Shown: positions 7,561 through 16,240, numbered from the stretch's first letter. The stretch: 64,000 bases of DNA from Streptomyces ochraceiscleroticus (GCF_000720485.1 NZ_JOAX01000005.1:1-64000); one strand, 5' to 3'. Numbers and translations are program-made. The notes: a model not told the origin generated them from the letters alone.

Positions 7561-8598
7561 TCAAGAGCGGCGGGGGCGGCTTTGGGTGAGGGCTGCGCCG
7601 ACGAGGACGATCAGGGCGCCGACGGGGGTGTTCCAGGCGAGGTGTTCGTCCAGGACGGCGACGCCGGCGGCGGTGGCGATGACCGGGATGAAGTACGTGA
7701 CCATCTGCGCGGTAGTGGGGCCGACCTCGGCGACCAGGCCGTACTGGAGGAGGAAGGCGAAGCCGGTGCCGAGGGCGCCGAGGGCGATGACCGCCAGCAG
7801 GGGGACGACGGGGAACGAGGTGGGGAGGGAGGTGAAGAAGGGGGTCACCACGGCCAGTTGGAGCGTGGCCAGCATCAGTTGGGCGCTTGACATGGAGAGG
7901 CTGGAGTTGTCACTGCCCGCGAGGGTGCGGCGGACGTAGATCCAGCCGATCGGGTAGCAGAGCGAGGCGCCCAGTGCCATGAACGTGCCCAGCGGGTCCG
8001 TGCCGGAGAAGCCCTGCCAGGCACCGAGGACGGTCAGCACGCCGAGGAACCCGAGGCCGAGCCCCGCGACACGGCGGCGGGTGGGGCGGTCCTCGGACAG
8101 TGCCACCACGGACAGGGCCATGCCCCACAGCGGGGAGGTGGCGTTGCAGATGCCGGCCAGGGTGGAGGGGATGGTCAGCTCGGAGTACGCGAAGAGTGAG
8201 AAGGGGAGGGCGTTGAGGAACAGGGCGGCCACCGCCAGGTGAACCCAGGTCCGGAGGGTACGGGGCAGCCGGTCTCGCTTGGCGACGAGTACGGCGGCCA
8301 GTACGGCAGTTCCGAAGGCCATGCGGCCGAGCGTGACGTGCAGCGGGGCGTAGCCCTGCGTGCCGACCTTGATGAACAGGAAGCTGAATCCCCAGATCAG
8401 CGCCAGGACGGCGAATCGGATGCGCCAGTCGACGGCGGATCGCGGCGCGGCCGGGGGAGCGGGCGAGGCGGGAGCGGGCGAGCTGGGTGCCGGCGAAGGG
8501 GGAGCGGGCGAAGTGGGAGGGGTGTGGGTGACAGGTGGTGTTGCGGGGGTGGGGGTCGTGGTGGACCGGGAGGAGGAGGTGGCGGCGGTGGAGCTCAT
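7561..8598 (-). CDS. EamA (DMT) family transporter with Pro-rich tail
   Basis: 345 aa, about ten membrane helices; starts of the two repeats are WRIRFAVLALIWGFSFLFIK and FMALGASLCYPIGWIYVRR. Residues 1 to about 50 are an unusual Thr/Pro/Ser/Ala-rich cytoplasmic extension with repeated PAPPSPAP-like units, encoded by an imperfect repeat at about 8450-8530. It is divergent from a LysR gene with 75 bp between, the usual arrangement for a LysR-controlled exporter. ATG at 8596-8598. Confidence 0.85.
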   Translation of the reverse strand: MSSTAATSSSRSTTTPTPATPPVTHTPPTSPAPPSPAPSSPAPASPAPPAAPRSAVDWRIRFAVLALIWGFSFLFIKVGTQGYAPLHVTLGRMAFGTAVLAAVLVAKRDRLPRTLRTWVHLAVAALFLNALPFSLFAYSELTIPSTLAGICNATSPLWGMALSVVALSEDRPTRRRVAGLGLGFLGVLTVLGAWQGFSGTDPLGTFMALGASLCYPIGWIYVRRTLAGSDNSSLSMSSAQLMLATLQLAVVTPFFTSLPTSFPVVPLLAVIALGALGTGFAFLLQYGLVAEVGPTTAQMVTYFIPVIATAAGVAVLDEHLAWNTPVGALIVLVGAALTQSRPRRS

Positions 8599-8673
8599 GG
8601 CATACACGATCGTCCGTCTGTATCGCGTAGCACAAGTGAGAATTCGTGGGGTGCATCGCTTAGCATTGCTTAT

Positions 8674-9579
8674 ATGTTGAACATGGAGCGGCTGCGGACG
8701 CTCAGTGCCGTGGCGCGGCACGGGTCGGTGCGGGCGGCGGCCGAGGGGCTGCACGTCACCACCTCCGCCGTCTCGCAGCAACTGGCGAAGCTGGAGCGGG
8801 AGACGGGGCAGCAACTGCTGGCCAAGAACGGGCGGGGAGTGCGGCTGACCGATGCGGGCCGGTTGCTCGCCGGGCATGCCGCGCGCATCCTCTCGCAGGT
8901 CGAGCTCGCCGAGGCCGAGCTGGAGGCGCACCGCGGGCAGGCGGTGGGCGAGCTGCGGATGGGGGCGTTCCCCACGGCGGCGCGCGGGCTGTTCCCCGAC
9001 GCCCTCGCCGCGCTGGCCGTCGATCACCCGCAGTTGCGTGCGCGGCTGTGGGAGATGGAGCCGGGCGATTCGGTGCGGGCGGTGGTGCGCGGCGACATCG
9101 ACCTGGGGGTCGTACTGGATTGGTACAACCGTCCGTTGTCGCTGCCGGAGGGGCTGGCGAAGGCCCCGCTGCTGGACGATCCGGCGGATGTCGCGATGCC
9201 GTCGGACCACCGGCTGGCGGGGCGGCGCACGGTGGAGCTGGAGGACTTCGCGGAGGACGCGTGGATCTCCTGGCCGCAGGGGGAGTTCTGCCACGACTGG
9301 CTGATGTTCACGCTGCGCAGCAAGGGGATCGAGCCGCGGATCGCGCATATGGCCGAGGAGCACGGCACGCAGCTCGCGCTGATCGCCAGGGGGCTGGGTG
9401 TGGCGGTGGCGCCGCGGCTCGGGAGGGGGCCGGTGCCGGAGGGGGTGAGCGTGGTGCCCGTACGGCATCCGATGCGGCGGCATGTGTACGCGATCTGGCG
9501 CGCGGACGCGGATCGTCGCCCGTCCATCCGCGCGGCGGTCGCGGCGTTGCGCGAGGTGGGCGGAGGAATGGAGATGTGA
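8674..9579 (+). CDS. LysR family transcriptional regulator
   Basis: 301 aa. N-terminal winged HTH (MERLRTLSAVARHGSVRAAA, TSAVSQQLAKLERETGQQLL) and a C-terminal two-lobed ligand-binding domain (ELRMGAFPTAARGLFPDAL, IDLGVVLDWYN). It probably controls the divergent EamA exporter. ATG at 8674 is used; a second ATG at 8683 is possible, and neither has a good Shine-Dalgarno. The upstream region contains GCTTA-GCATT-GCTTA (8658-8672), a candidate half-site pair. Confidence 0.9.
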   Translation: MLNMERLRTLSAVARHGSVRAAAEGLHVTTSAVSQQLAKLERETGQQLLAKNGRGVRLTDAGRLLAGHAARILSQVELAEAELEAHRGQAVGELRMGAFPTAARGLFPDALAALAVDHPQLRARLWEMEPGDSVRAVVRGDIDLGVVLDWYNRPLSLPEGLAKAPLLDDPADVAMPSDHRLAGRRTVELEDFAEDAWISWPQGEFCHDWLMFTLRSKGIEPRIAHMAEEHGTQLALIARGLGVAVAPRLGRGPVPEGVSVVPVRHPMRRHVYAIWRADADRRPSIRAAVAALREVGGGMEM

Positions 9580-9691
9580 CAGGGGGAGGGACGGAGACGT
9601 GACGGGGCAGGTGGAGAGAGGGAGAGGCGAGAAGAGCTGGCGGCGTAACAGTGGGCTGGAGGTGTGGCAGGCGCTGTGAGGCTGGACGTCG

Positions 9692-9836
9692 GCGCACCTT
9701 GCGGTGTCAGGTGTTGTGAGGTCGGGTGGTGCGGGCGCACCTTGCGGTGTCAGGTGTTGTGAGGTCGAGCGGTGCGGGCGCGCTATGCGGTGCAAGGCGT
9801 TGTGAAGCCGGGCGCCGCGCACCTTGCGGTGGTCGG
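9692..9836. repeat. 43-bp tandem repeat array
   Basis: Units begin at 9692, 9735, 9778 and 9817 (the last partial). The first two are nearly identical over 43 bp and the third is diverged. The array occupies most of the gap between the convergent LysR and carboxyltransferase genes (9580-9869), which otherwise holds nothing recognisable. It could aid transcription termination. Confidence 0.75.
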
Positions 9837-9869
9837 CGCCCGGGTTGGAGGGGGAGGGGTGCGGTGGGG

Positions 9870-11684
9870 TCAGTTGGCTGGGACGATGCCGCGGATCAGG
9901 CCCAGGGACATCAGGTCCTGGGGGCGGAGGTGGAGCTGGTCGGCGGTGTGGGGGACTTCGGACGGGGGGCGTTTGAGGATGGCGGTGGCCAGTTCGGGGG
10001 CGATGACGGAGAAGTAGCTGTCCGGTGTCGCCCACAGGCGGCCCGGTGCGGCCAGTGCCAGGGCGCCGCCCGAGCCGCCCTCGCCGATGAGCAGCGAGGT
10101 CAGCGGGGTGCGTGCTGCGGCCATGGCGGCGAAGAGGTCCGCGATGGCGGCACCCGCGCCGGACCGTTCGGCTGCCGCGTCGTTGGCCGCGCCCGGGGTG
10201 TCCACGAGGGTGAGGACGGGGATGCCGAGGCGGTCGGCGAGGCGTACGAGCCGGGCGGCGGTGCGGAAGCCGGCCGGGCGGGTGGCCGTGCCGCACTGGG
10301 CCGCGTACGCGACCGTACGGCCGGCCCGGTGGCCGAATCCGCAGCGTACGCCGTCGTCCACGCCCCCGCAGCGGTCGCCGCTGATGTCCTCGCGCCAGTC
10401 GAAGTACGTGTCCAAGTACGCGTCGGCGCGCGGGCGTTCGGGGGCGCGGGTCCGTTGGACGGCGCTCCAGCCGGAGTCCGGTGGGTCGCCCGCGCCCTGC
10501 GCGGCCGGTACCGGGGCCGGCTCCTCGTCCGGGGTGGTCAGCAGCCGCAGCCAGCGGGCGAGCGTGCCGCGCAGCCGCTCGGGCGGTACAACGGCGTCGA
10601 TGTGCCCGGTGGCCAGTTGGCCTTCGGCGGTGTACGCGGAGGGATCGGCGTCGGCGGGGCGTACGCGGGAGCCGGCGAAGCCGACCTGGGCGCCGGGGAG
10701 CGCCAGCACGACGTCCGCGCCGGCGCCGAGCGTCGCCCAGCCGCCGCCGGTCGTCGGGTCGCGCAGGACCGCGAGCTGTGGCAGTCCGGCGGCGCGGTTG
10801 AGCGTGGACTGGCCGGCGATGCGCTGCAGTTGGGTGAGGGCGAGCATGCCTTCCTGCATGCGGCTGCCGCCGGTGGCGATCAAGGAGACGACGGGGAGGC
10901 GGAGTTCGCGGGCCCGGGTGTATGCGGCCTCCAGGCGGTCGCCGGTGCGGCTGCCGAGCGAGCCGCCCAGGTAGCGGAACTCGAAGGAGATCACGACGGC
11001 GCGGGTGCCGCCGATGGCGGCGGTGCCGCAGACGACGGACTCGCGTTCGCCGGTGGACTCCGTGGCGCGTGCGCGGGCGGCGCCGTAACCGTCCCAGCGG
11101 AGGGGGCCGTCGTCGAGCGGCCCCAGGGCCGTTGCCGGCCCCTCGGCCGACGCCTTCGGCACCACCGCCGACCCCTCGGCCGGGGCCGATGCCGCCCCCT
11201 CCGCCGCCCCTTCGGGACGGGGCTCCGCAGACTCCGGGGCCCCGGGCTCCCCCGCCCTCTCGGCCCCGGGCTGCGCCGCCCCCTCGGCCGACGCCTCCGG
11301 CACCTCCGCCGACCCCTCGGCCGGGGCCGATGCCGCCCCCTCGGCCGGGGCCGATGCCGACTCCTCCACTGCCCCTTCGGGCCGGGGCTCCGCCGACCCC
11401 CGGGCCCCAGGCTCCCCCGTCCCCCCGGGCCCCGACTCCGCCGCTCCCCGGCCCCCGGCAGGCTCCGAGCCCGGGAGCGGGGCGTACGTGCCCGCGTCCG
11501 TCACCTGCGCGAGTACCTCTCGGGCAGAGAGCCGAGCGGAGAGAGCGTCGGCGGGCCGAGCAGCTTCCTGATCCGAAGGGGAAGCCCCGGCCGGAGCGGC
11601 GGGCGAACCCGTGGGCGAACCCGCGGCCCGGCCCCCAGGCGCTTCCGCAGGCGTGCCCCGCCCCGCCGTCGGGTCCTCACGCAT
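9870..11684 (-). CDS. Fused carboxyltransferase (beta-alpha) of the malonate cluster
   Basis: 604 aa. A beta-like crotonase half (about residues 190-370: VVISFEFRYLGGSLGSRTGDR, SLIATGGSRMQEG, LRDPTTGGGWATLGA) is fused to an alpha-like half (about 405-604: GIPVLTLVDTPGAANDA, LLIGEGGSGGALALA). These are the biotin-dependent carboxyltransferase halves, but the AccD CxxC zinc ribbon is missing. Between the N-terminus and the first domain is an Ala/Pro/Glu-rich linker of about 100 residues with a 47-aa duplication. The ATG lies inside the end of matB (8-nt overlap), so it is translationally coupled to malonyl-CoA synthesis. Transfer or loss of the malonyl carboxyl group is likely; the acceptor is unknown. 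Confidence 0.8.
   Translation of the reverse strand: MREDPTAGRGTPAEAPGGRAAGSPTGSPAAPAGASPSDQEAARPADALSARLSAREVLAQVTDAGTYAPLPGSEPAGGRGAAESGPGGTGEPGARGSAEPRPEGAVEESASAPAEGAASAPAEGSAEVPEASAEGAAQPGAERAGEPGAPESAEPRPEGAAEGAASAPAEGSAVVPKASAEGPATALGPLDDGPLRWDGYGAARARATESTGERESVVCGTAAIGGTRAVVISFEFRYLGGSLGSRTGDRLEAAYTRARELRLPVVSLIATGGSRMQEGMLALTQLQRIAGQSTLNRAAGLPQLAVLRDPTTGGGWATLGAGADVVLALPGAQVGFAGSRVRPADADPSAYTAEGQLATGHIDAVVPPERLRGTLARWLRLLTTPDEEPAPVPAAQGAGDPPDSGWSAVQRTRAPERPRADAYLDTYFDWREDISGDRCGGVDDGVRCGFGHRAGRTVAYAAQCGTATRPAGFRTAARLVRLADRLGIPVLTLVDTPGAANDAAAERSGAGAAIADLFAAMAAARTPLTSLLIGEGGSGGALALAAPGRLWATPDSYFSVIAPELATAILKRPPSEVPHTADQLHLRPQDLMSLGLIRGIVPAN
11146..11430. repeat. 141-bp in-frame tandem duplication
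   Basis: Two copies of a roughly 141-bp GC-rich unit begin at 11146 and 11287, and the second contains an extra duplicated 21-bp piece. They encode the EPRPEGA / SAPAEG / SAEG repeats in the linker of the carboxyltransferase. In-frame expansion is expected to change linker length only. Confidence 0.75.
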
Positions 11685-13179
11685 GGAGGCCCCGCTTGAG
11701 GATCTTGCCCATGTCATTGCGGGGGAGGGCGTCGAGGAAGTGGACGACGCGGGGGCGCTTGTGCGGGGCGAGCTGGGCGGCGACGTGGTCGGCGAGTTCC
11801 GTGGGGGTGGGCCGGTCGCCCGGGGCCGGGACGATCCACGCGACGATGCGCTCGCCGAGGTCCTCGTCCGGCTCGCCCGTCACCGCGGCCTCGACGACGC
11901 CGGGGTGCTCCAGCAGCGCGTTCTCGATCTCGCCCGCGCCGATCTTGTAACCGCCGCTCTTGATGAGGTCGGTGGCCTTGCGGCCGACGATGCGGTAGCG
12001 GCCCGCCGCGTCCCGGGTGGCCATGTCGCCCGTACGGAACCAACCGCCGTCGAACGCCTCGGCCGTCGCGTCCGGCCGGTTCAGGTACTCGACGAAGAGG
12101 TTCGGGCCGCGGACCTGGATCTCGCCGACCGTCTCGCCGTCGCTCGCTTCGAGGACGTTGCCGGACTCGTCGACCAGCCGTGCCTGTACGCCCGGCAGCG
12201 GGACACCGACCGTGCCCGGAGCGGAGGTGTCGTCGGCCCGTACCGCGGTGTTCATCAGTGTCTCGGTCATGCCGTAGCGCTCGACGACGCGCGCGCCGGT
12301 CGCCGCCTTGATCTTCTGATGGTCCGTCAGCGGAAGCGCCGCGGAGCCGGAGACCAGCAGCCGGGCGCCGCCCAGCGCCTTGGCGAGCGCGGGGTTCTCC
12401 CCGGCCTCGGCGGCCAGCCGGTGGTACATCGTCGGCACGCCGAACAGCATCGTGCCGGCGCCGCCCAGCTCGCGCGCCACCCCCTCGGTGGAGAAACGGC
12501 CGAGGTGGTGCACCGTGCCGCCGCGCCGCAGCGGGCCGAGGATGCCCAGGATCAGCCCGTGGACGTGGAAAAGGGGCAGCCCGTGGACGAGTACGTCGTC
12601 AGCGGTCCACTGCCAGGCGTCTTCGAGGGCGTCGAGCGTGGCGGCGATGGCGCGCCGGGGGATGACCACGCCCTTGGGGCGGCCCGTGGTGCCGGAGGTG
12701 TACACGATGACAGCGGGTGCCTCGGCGCCCGGCTCCGGAGGCAGCTCGACCGCCTGGTCCGTCGCACGCGCCGCGCCCGCCTCAGCCGTCGTGGCCGTCT
12801 CGGCCGTCGCGCCGCCCTCGGTCCCCTCGTACGGATCGACGTCGATGCGGGGGAGCGCCGCGAGCGCGCCGGGGAGTTCGGCGTCCGGTTCGGCCAGGAC
12901 GAGGGTGGGCGCGCTGTCGGACACGATGTGTGCCAGCTCGCTCTCGCCGATCTTGGGGTTGACGGGTACCGCCGGTACCCCCGCGAGCAGCGCCGCGACC
13001 ACCGCGACCGAGGTCTCCAGCGTGGGCGTGGCCCACACCGCCACCCGCCGCTCGGCGCCGATCCGCTCCGCGAGCGCGCCGGCGGCCGCGGCGAGCTGCC
13101 CGTAGGTCAGCGCGCGGTCCTGGAAACGCAGTGCGGTACGGGAGGACGCCGTACGCAGCGCCGGGAAAAGCTCGTTCAC
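11677..13179 (-). CDS. matB: Malonyl-CoA synthetase MatB
   Basis: 500 aa acyl-activating enzyme: malonate + CoA + ATP to malonyl-CoA, in the cytosol. Seen: P-loop VYTSGTTGRPKG, motif VERYGMTETLMN, WFRTGDMA, GRKATDLIKSGGYKIGAGEIEN and catalytic Lys492 in NDMGK. Length and motifs match characterised Streptomyces MatB. GTG start preceded by AAGGAG. It follows the transporter gene on the same strand, separated by 127 bp of hairpins, and overlaps the carboxyltransferase gene, together a malonate uptake and activation unit. Confidence 0.93.
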   Translation of the reverse strand: MNELFPALRTASSRTALRFQDRALTYGQLAAAAGALAERIGAERRVAVWATPTLETSVAVVAALLAGVPAVPVNPKIGESELAHIVSDSAPTLVLAEPDAELPGALAALPRIDVDPYEGTEGGATAETATTAEAGAARATDQAVELPPEPGAEAPAVIVYTSGTTGRPKGVVIPRRAIAATLDALEDAWQWTADDVLVHGLPLFHVHGLILGILGPLRRGGTVHHLGRFSTEGVARELGGAGTMLFGVPTMYHRLAAEAGENPALAKALGGARLLVSGSAALPLTDHQKIKAATGARVVERYGMTETLMNTAVRADDTSAPGTVGVPLPGVQARLVDESGNVLEASDGETVGEIQVRGPNLFVEYLNRPDATAEAFDGGWFRTGDMATRDAAGRYRIVGRKATDLIKSGGYKIGAGEIENALLEHPGVVEAAVTGEPDEDLGERIVAWIVPAPGDRPTPTELADHVAAQLAPHKRPRVVHFLDALPRNDMGKILKRGLHA

Positions 13180-13206
13180 CGAAACTCCTTCGTTCTCTTG
13201 CTGTTC

Positions 13207-13299
13207 GGGTACCAGAGGTACCCGTTCACGCCCGTTCCTGGATACCCGGGGTCTCTCGGAACCCCGGGTACCTGGGCCACGGGCCGACGGCCGTGGCCC
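13207..13299. promoter_or_regulatory. Three consecutive hairpins between matC-like and matB
   Basis: Perfect inverted repeats stand in a row: GGGTACC/GGTACCC (13207-13223), TACCCGGGGT/ACCCCGGGTA (13243-13270) and GGGCCACGG/CCGTGGCCC (13274-13299). They fill the gap between two cotranscribed genes. Likely roles are transcript attenuation, 3'-end protection of the transporter mRNA or processing; this is inferred from structure. Confidence 0.65.
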
Positions 13300-13306
13300 G
13301 TATGCC

Positions 13307-14614
13307 TCAGCCGAAGCCCGGGACGACCAGCGCCAGCCAGACCAGCGCCGGTACGGCCGCGACCACGAGGGCTCCGTACACCATCAACTGCTTGAAGAAA
13401 CCGTCCCGGTCGACATTCTTGGCGTTCGCCAGCACCAGTGCGCCGTTCGTCGAGAACGGGCTCACATCGACGACGGTGGCGGAGACCGCGAGCGCCGCGA
13501 CCATGCCCACGGCCCCGATCGACCCCTGCGCCAGGAACGGCACGGCCAGCGGGATCAGCGCCCCGATGATGCCGACGGAGGAGGCGAAGGCGGAGACCAG
13601 CGCGCCGATGTAGCACAGCAGCAGCGCGGCCAGCAGCGGGATGCCGATGCCGCCGACGGCGTGGCCCGCCCACGTAATGGTGCCCATCTCGTCCAGGACG
13701 CCGACGTAGGTGAGGACGCCGCAGATCAGCAGCACGGTGGGCCAGGTGATCTCCGCGACGGCGGCCTTGCTGTCCTGCGGCCAGACGGCGCTGAGGACGA
13801 CGGCGAGGGTGATCGCGGTGAGTCCGGCGTCCAGGTCGAGAACGAGGACCGCCACGACGAGGGCCAGGAGGGCGATGAGGGTGGCGATCCGGGCGGGCGT
13901 GAGGGCGAGGGCACCGGCCGCGGAGTCCGCTCTTCCACCGTCGGGGGTGCTTCTTCCCTCGTCTCTTCCCTCGTCGGGGTCGCTCTGCGTGCGGCCACCG
14001 CCACCCGTACGAGGGAGCCGGAGGCCGCCCAGGGCAACGAACAGGACCGCCGCGATGAGGAGGTTGACGACCAGGCTGGCGGCGAAGAGGGCGACCGGGC
14101 TGCCGGGGAGGTGCTCGCGGGCGACGATGCCGTTGACCGTCGACCCGTAGATGCTGATCGGCGAGAAGCCGCCGGCCTGCGCGCCGTGCACCACCAGCGC
14201 GCCCATGAGCAGCGGCTTGATGCCGTACTGCGCCGCGAAGCCGAGGGCGAGCGGCGCGACGATCGCCACCGCCGCCGGGCTGACCGCGCCGATCGCGGTG
14301 AGCGCGCCGGTGACCGCGAACATCACCCAGGGGATCAGCGCGACCCGCCCGCCGACGAGCCGTACGGAGGCGTGCACCAGCCAGTCGGTGGTGCCGTTGG
14401 CGCGCGCGATGGCGAAGAGGTACGTCACGCCGACCAGGACCACGAACAGATCGCCGGGGAAGCCCGCGAAGATCTCCTCCGCGTTCATCCCCGCGGCCAG
14501 CGTGCCCACGCCGAACGCGGCCGCGAACGCCAGCGCGCCCATGTTGATGGAGCGGGTCGTGGCCAGTACGAAGATCACCGCGAGCACGAGTATCGAGAGC
14601 ACTTCGGGCGACAT
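13307..14614 (-). CDS. matC: MatC-type malonate/dicarboxylate transporter
   Basis: 435 aa with about 11-12 membrane helices. The N-terminal half matches the dicarboxylate carrier MatC N-terminal family (LSILVLAVIFVLATTRSIN, FPGDLFVVLVGVTYLF, GAQAGGFSPISIYGSTVN); the C-terminal half is DctM/ArsB-like (SAFASSVGIIGALIPL, VSPFSTNGALVLANA). A hydrophilic Asp/Arg/Gly-rich loop of about 30 residues lies mid-protein. Adjacency to matB makes malonate the likely substrate. ATG at 14612-14614 with GGAG on the coding strand. Confidence 0.88.
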   Translation of the reverse strand: MSPEVLSILVLAVIFVLATTRSINMGALAFAAAFGVGTLAAGMNAEEIFAGFPGDLFVVLVGVTYLFAIARANGTTDWLVHASVRLVGGRVALIPWVMFAVTGALTAIGAVSPAAVAIVAPLALGFAAQYGIKPLLMGALVVHGAQAGGFSPISIYGSTVNGIVAREHLPGSPVALFAASLVVNLLIAAVLFVALGGLRLPRTGGGGRTQSDPDEGRDEGRSTPDGGRADSAAGALALTPARIATLIALLALVVAVLVLDLDAGLTAITLAVVLSAVWPQDSKAAVAEITWPTVLLICGVLTYVGVLDEMGTITWAGHAVGGIGIPLLAALLLCYIGALVSAFASSVGIIGALIPLAVPFLAQGSIGAVGMVAALAVSATVVDVSPFSTNGALVLANAKNVDRDGFFKQLMVYGALVVAAVPALVWLALVVPGFG

Positions 14615-14685
14615 CTGCGGCTCCGTTCGTGGAGGGAAAAGGCCGTGGCACACCGGTGGCGCATGGGGTCGGTGGCACATTGGCC

Positions 14686-14791
14686 AAGTGGCTGAGCCAC
14701 TTTGCTGGTGATCCACGAAGTGCGTCAATACTCTTGGCACTAACTCTTGGCACGGAGTCTTGTCGCAGGATTCGCGACTCTTGCGACTCTT
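14686..14791. promoter_or_regulatory. Malonate-cluster divergent control region
   Basis: Between the MatC-like gene and its GntR regulator lie: the palindrome AAGTGGC-TGA-GCCACTT (14686-14702), two direct copies of CTCTTGGCAC 13 bp apart (14731-14740, 14744-14753), and two adjacent copies of GCGACTCTT (14774-14791). The palindrome is the best candidate for a dimeric GntR site. Confidence 0.5.
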
Positions 14792-14823
14792 GCGGGACGG
14801 ATCGAACGAGGGGGGACCAGGGA

Positions 14824-15579
14824 ATGTCCGAGGCACTGCGGCCGATGGCCAGGCCACGGCTCTACGAGCAGGTGGTCGAGCGGCTGCGCCAGTACGCCGC
14901 CGAAGACGGGCTGGGCGCGGGCGACCGGCTGCCGGCGGAGCGCGAGCTGGCCCAGCGGCTCGGCGTCAGCCGGGCGTCCGTGAAGCAGGCGATCGTCGTG
15001 CTGGAGGTGCAGGGCCTGGTCGAGGTGCGGCACGGCGGCGGTACCTATCTGGTGCGCGACACCCTCGACGCGGCGGAGCCGGTCGAGCGCCTGGTCGAGC
15101 GCCGCCGCCGGCTGCCGGACGTGCTGGAAGCGCGCGAGGCCATGGAGACCAAGCTCGCCGAACTGGCGGCCCGCCGCCGCACGGACGCCGACCTCGCGGC
15201 GCTCGACGACGCCCTGGCGCACATGGCGAAGGACGTCGAGGACGGCGGCCCGGGCGTCGAGGGCGACCGCCGCTTCCACGCCGCCGTCACCGCGGCCGCG
15301 CACAGCGCGCTGCTCGCCGAGTTCATGCGCTCCATCGCCGAGCAGATCGGCGAGAGCCGCAACGAGTCGCTGCGCCAGCCCGGCCGCCCCAAGCGGTCAC
15401 TCGCGCAGCACCGGCGGATCCTGGACGCCGTCCGGGCGGGCGACCCGAAGGCCGCGGCGGCGGCCATGCGCCGGCACCTCCGTACGGTCGCCGAGGTACG
15501 GCTGCTGACCTGGACCCCGGAGGCCGAGGAAGGCGGGACGGAAGGGGACGACGGGGCGGACGGAGGGCCGGAAGAGTAA
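14824..15579 (+). CDS. FadR-subfamily GntR regulator of malonate genes
   Basis: 251 aa. Winged HTH at about residues 10-75 (LYEQVVERLRQYAAEDGL, RLPAERELAQRLGVSRASVKQAI, GLVEVRHGGGTYL) and an all-helical FCD ligand-binding domain with the metal-site pattern (D-RFHAAVTAAAH, AQHRRILDAV, MRRHL). Divergent placement beside matC-like and matB suggests it responds to malonate or malonyl-CoA, like MatR of rhizobia, though MatR homology is only at family level. ATG at 14824 follows a GAGGGGGG run. Confidence 0.9.
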   Translation: MSEALRPMARPRLYEQVVERLRQYAAEDGLGAGDRLPAERELAQRLGVSRASVKQAIVVLEVQGLVEVRHGGGTYLVRDTLDAAEPVERLVERRRRLPDVLEAREAMETKLAELAARRRTDADLAALDDALAHMAKDVEDGGPGVEGDRRFHAAVTAAAHSALLAEFMRSIAEQIGESRNESLRQPGRPKRSLAQHRRILDAVRAGDPKAAAAAMRRHLRTVAEVRLLTWTPEAEEGGTEGDDGADGGPEE

Positions 15580-15625
15580 CCGGGGCGGCGGCGCCGGCCG
15601 CCCGCCGCTCCCGTCCCCGTTCACG

Positions 15626-16057
15626 TCAACCCGGGATCTTGCGGAAGTCCCACGACGCCACCGCGTCCGGCGTGAGCCGCAGCCAGGCGTGCCGGCCGTC
15701 GTGCGGCATCGTCTCAAGGCCGAAGTACTTCGCCGCGAAGAGCTTTTCGGGCGCCGCCAGCTCCGGGCAGGGCTCGCCGCGCCGCGGTGCCTCGCCGACG
15801 AACGCCACGCTGCCCGACAGTTCGGCGCCGCGCAGTTCGCCGTACTCGTGGCCGTCGTCGACCACGACCGCCACCCGCTGGTCCTTCACGAGGTGGGCCC
15901 AGCGCCTGCTGCGGGTCAGGGAGTACAGCCACAGCGCGGTGCCGTCCCAGATGAACCACAGCGCGCCGACGTGCGGTGCGCCGTCCGGCCCGACCGTGGC
16001 GATCCGGCAGGTCCGCTGCCGCGCCAGAAAGGCGTCCAGCTCCTCCGGGCTCATCAT
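15626..16057 (-). CDS. Pyridoxamine 5'-phosphate oxidase-like (split-barrel) protein
   Basis: 143 aa from the ATG at 16055-16057. FMN/F420-binding split barrel: LARQRTCRIATVGPDGAPHVGALWFIWDG, SRRWAHLVKDQRVAVVVDDG, and C-terminal LRLTPDAVASWDFRKIPG. The length suits F420-dependent or flavin-dependent reductases of actinobacteria; the substrate is unknown. A longer start at 16096 has a stronger GGGGAGG ribosome site and would add 13 residues, so the start is uncertain. Confidence 0.85.
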   Translation of the reverse strand: MMSPEELDAFLARQRTCRIATVGPDGAPHVGALWFIWDGTALWLYSLTRSRRWAHLVKDQRVAVVVDDGHEYGELRGAELSGSVAFVGEAPRRGEPCPELAAPEKLFAAKYFGLETMPHDGRHAWLRLTPDAVASWDFRKIPG

Positions 16058-16126
16058 GATCCGGCGTCCCCTGCGCTGCCCTGCCGCTGCCGCCATCCGC
16101 GGCCACCTCCCCGGTCGCTCCCTGGC

Positions 16127-16140
16127 CACCTGACCAGGTG
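16127..16140. promoter_or_regulatory. Candidate operator CACCTG-AC-CAGGTG
   Basis: Inverted repeat with 6-bp arms and a 2-nt centre between the divergent split-barrel and isochorismatase-fold genes. Its position suits shared control. Confidence 0.35.
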
Positions 16141-16240
16141 TCAGGAATCATGAGCCCTCCGCCCGACGAACGCAATGGACACCGGACCACCCCCACCCCC
16201 ACGCCCGTCCTCCCACGACCGCACGCCCCAGGAGGTCCCC

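Noticed and set aside
9692..9836. CRISPR array
   Set aside because: The repeats are directly adjacent with no unique spacers and no cas genes are nearby.
7561..10296. A 911-codon minus-strand open frame across the LysR gene
   Set aside because: Only its 3' part (to 8598) encodes a transporter; the rest is antisense to a clear LysR gene and is low-complexity Arg/Pro.
9726..11699. A 657-codon plus-strand open frame rich in Gly/Ala/Arg
   Set aside because: Antisense to the carboxyltransferase gene; no domain.
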